From Pelagibacterium halotolerans B2 (GTDB taxonomy: Bacteria; Pseudomonadota; Alphaproteobacteria; Rhizobiales; Devosiaceae): a DNA stretch of 64,000 nucleotides. Within the stretch, counting starts at the first letter, position 1; each line of letters opens with the position of its first letter. Below are positions 63,460 through 64,000 of this stretch, piece by piece. Both the position numbers and the translations under genes were made by a program. The notes beneath the pieces were generated by a model that was not told the DNA's origin, searched no databases, and saw nothing but the letters and a program-made list of their open reading frames with translations. The stretch is from positions 3,743,001 to 3,807,000 of the forward strand of contig NC_016078.1 of NCBI RefSeq assembly GCF_000230555.1, read 5' to 3'.

Positions 63460-64000
63460 GCTCTGGCTTTCTCACCGAACCGGACGAGGCGGGCTTGAAT
63501 GCGATCGTTTGCCTTGGCCAACCTGCCCTGGCTGTCGAGCAGCCCCATCCGCACCATCCAGGCCTCGAATTCGGGCGCGGGCCTGAGGGATGCCGTCTCG
63601 CGCATGAGCGCGACATCGTGGTGATTGAGGGATTGGTAGTTGAGCATGATATCGTCGGCGCCCGGCACGCTGATCACAAACGTGACCCCGGCCGTCACGA
63701 GCGCGGTGAGCAGAACGTCCATGTCGTTCTGGTCCGCTTCGGCATGATTTGTGTAGCAGACGTCGCACCCCATCGGCAGTCCGAGCAGCTTGCCGCAGAA
63801 ATGGTCTTCCAGGCCGGCGCGGACGATCTGCTTGCCGTCATAGAGATATTCGGGGCCGATGAACCCCACCACCGTGTTGACCAGAAGGCAATCGAACGCT
63901 CGCGCCAGCGCGTACGCCCTCGCCTCCATGGTCTGCTGGTCGACCCCGTGATGCCCGTTCGACGAAAGGGCTGCTCCCTGTCCCGTTTCAAAATACATGC
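63456..64000 (-). CDS. eutB: Ethanolamine ammonia-lyase large subunit, C-terminal part (5' end beyond window)
   Basis: About 181 residues of a protein normally near 460. Visible features are SNGHHGVDQQTMEARAYALARAFDCLLVNTVVGFIGPEYLYDG, DHFCGKLLGLPMGCDVCYTNHAEADQNDMD and SVPGADDIMLNYQSLNHHD, the barrel end that binds ethanolamine and adenosylcobalamin. The frame stays open to the window edge. It is coupled to eutC by GTGA. Confidence 0.94.
   Translation of the reverse strand, partial: MYFETGQGAALSSNGHHGVDQQTMEARAYALARAFDCLLVNTVVGFIGPEYLYDGKQIVRAGLEDHFCGKLLGLPMGCDVCYTNHAEADQNDMDVLLTALVTAGVTFVISVPGADDIMLNYQSLNHHDVALMRETASLRPAPEFEAWMVRMGLLDSQGRLAKANDRIQARLVRFGEKARA

Overview
The window looks like chromosomal DNA of a high-GC alphaproteobacterium of the Hyphomicrobiales, and a Devosia/Pelagibacterium-type genome would fit. 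This rests on the density of ABC and TTT importers, the LysR/TetR/RpiR/HxlR regulators, the rhizobial-style aapJQMP system and RIME/REP-like intergenic palindromes. No 16S or marker gene is present, so the assignment is inference. Nearly every base is coding, genes are packed with ATGA/GTGA overlaps, and almost everything is catabolism plus dedicated uptake. I saw no transposase, integrase, phage gene, CRISPR array, rRNA or complete tRNA.

Layout. (1) 1-866: 3' truncated gamma-glutamyltranspeptidase. (2) 1182-6041: DUF1932 oxidoreductase divergent from galBCD, the lower gallate/protocatechuate 4,5-cleavage branch, with two LysR-type dyads in the shared promoter; a LysR regulator with two DNA-binding domains converges on galD. 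(3) 6446-18255, minus strand: a long run holding a polyamine-like ABC importer, a flavin monooxygenase, an AroQ-like protein with altered catalytic positions, a D-2-hydroxyacid dehydrogenase, quinone oxidoreductase, GST, RidA, DUF1028, a LysR and an M20 amidohydrolase. (4) 18688-27715: TetR, a NitT/TauT-type ABC importer and nicC-E-D-X-F, the path from 6-hydroxynicotinate to fumarate, without the nicotinate hydroxylase. (5) 27878-34231: etfBA, ETF:quinone oxidoreductase, an aldehyde dehydrogenase and a D-2-hydroxyacid dehydrogenase (FAD type). (6) 34343-48958: a tightly coupled set (SDR-like protein without catalytic residues, ThDP enzyme, hyuA, hyuB, aminotransferase, uronate-dehydrogenase-like protein, FAD amine oxidase, LysR) followed by aapJQMP. 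(7) 49134-55577: orphan periplasmic binding protein with a TctE/TctD two-component system, divergent from tctCBA. (8) 55771-61356: RpiR regulator, an FbpA/AfuA-type ABC importer and a histidine phosphatase, with paired operators. (9) 61378-64000: DHFR-like protein, HxlR regulator, eutC and the 3' part of eutB.

How they work together. Several blocks pair an importer with its catabolic enzymes and a local regulator. Aromatic and N-heterocyclic acids end as oxaloacetate/pyruvate (gal) and fumarate (nic). The ETF/ETF-QO block can pass electrons from flavoprotein dehydrogenases, probably the D-2-hydroxyacid dehydrogenase and perhaps the FAD amine oxidase, to ubiquinone. The hydantoinase/ThDP/aminotransferase island is the best candidate for an undescribed pathway; its chemistry suggests ATP-driven opening of a lactam, hydantoin or similar compound, then transamination or oxidation, 2-oxoacid processing and aldehyde oxidation.

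A family of roughly 100-bp two-hairpin repeats is scattered through the window. Two copies 61.5 kb apart are identical, one copy shows a compensatory stem change, and in three places the terminal CTAG/CTAA of the repeat supplies the stop codon of the neighbouring gene.
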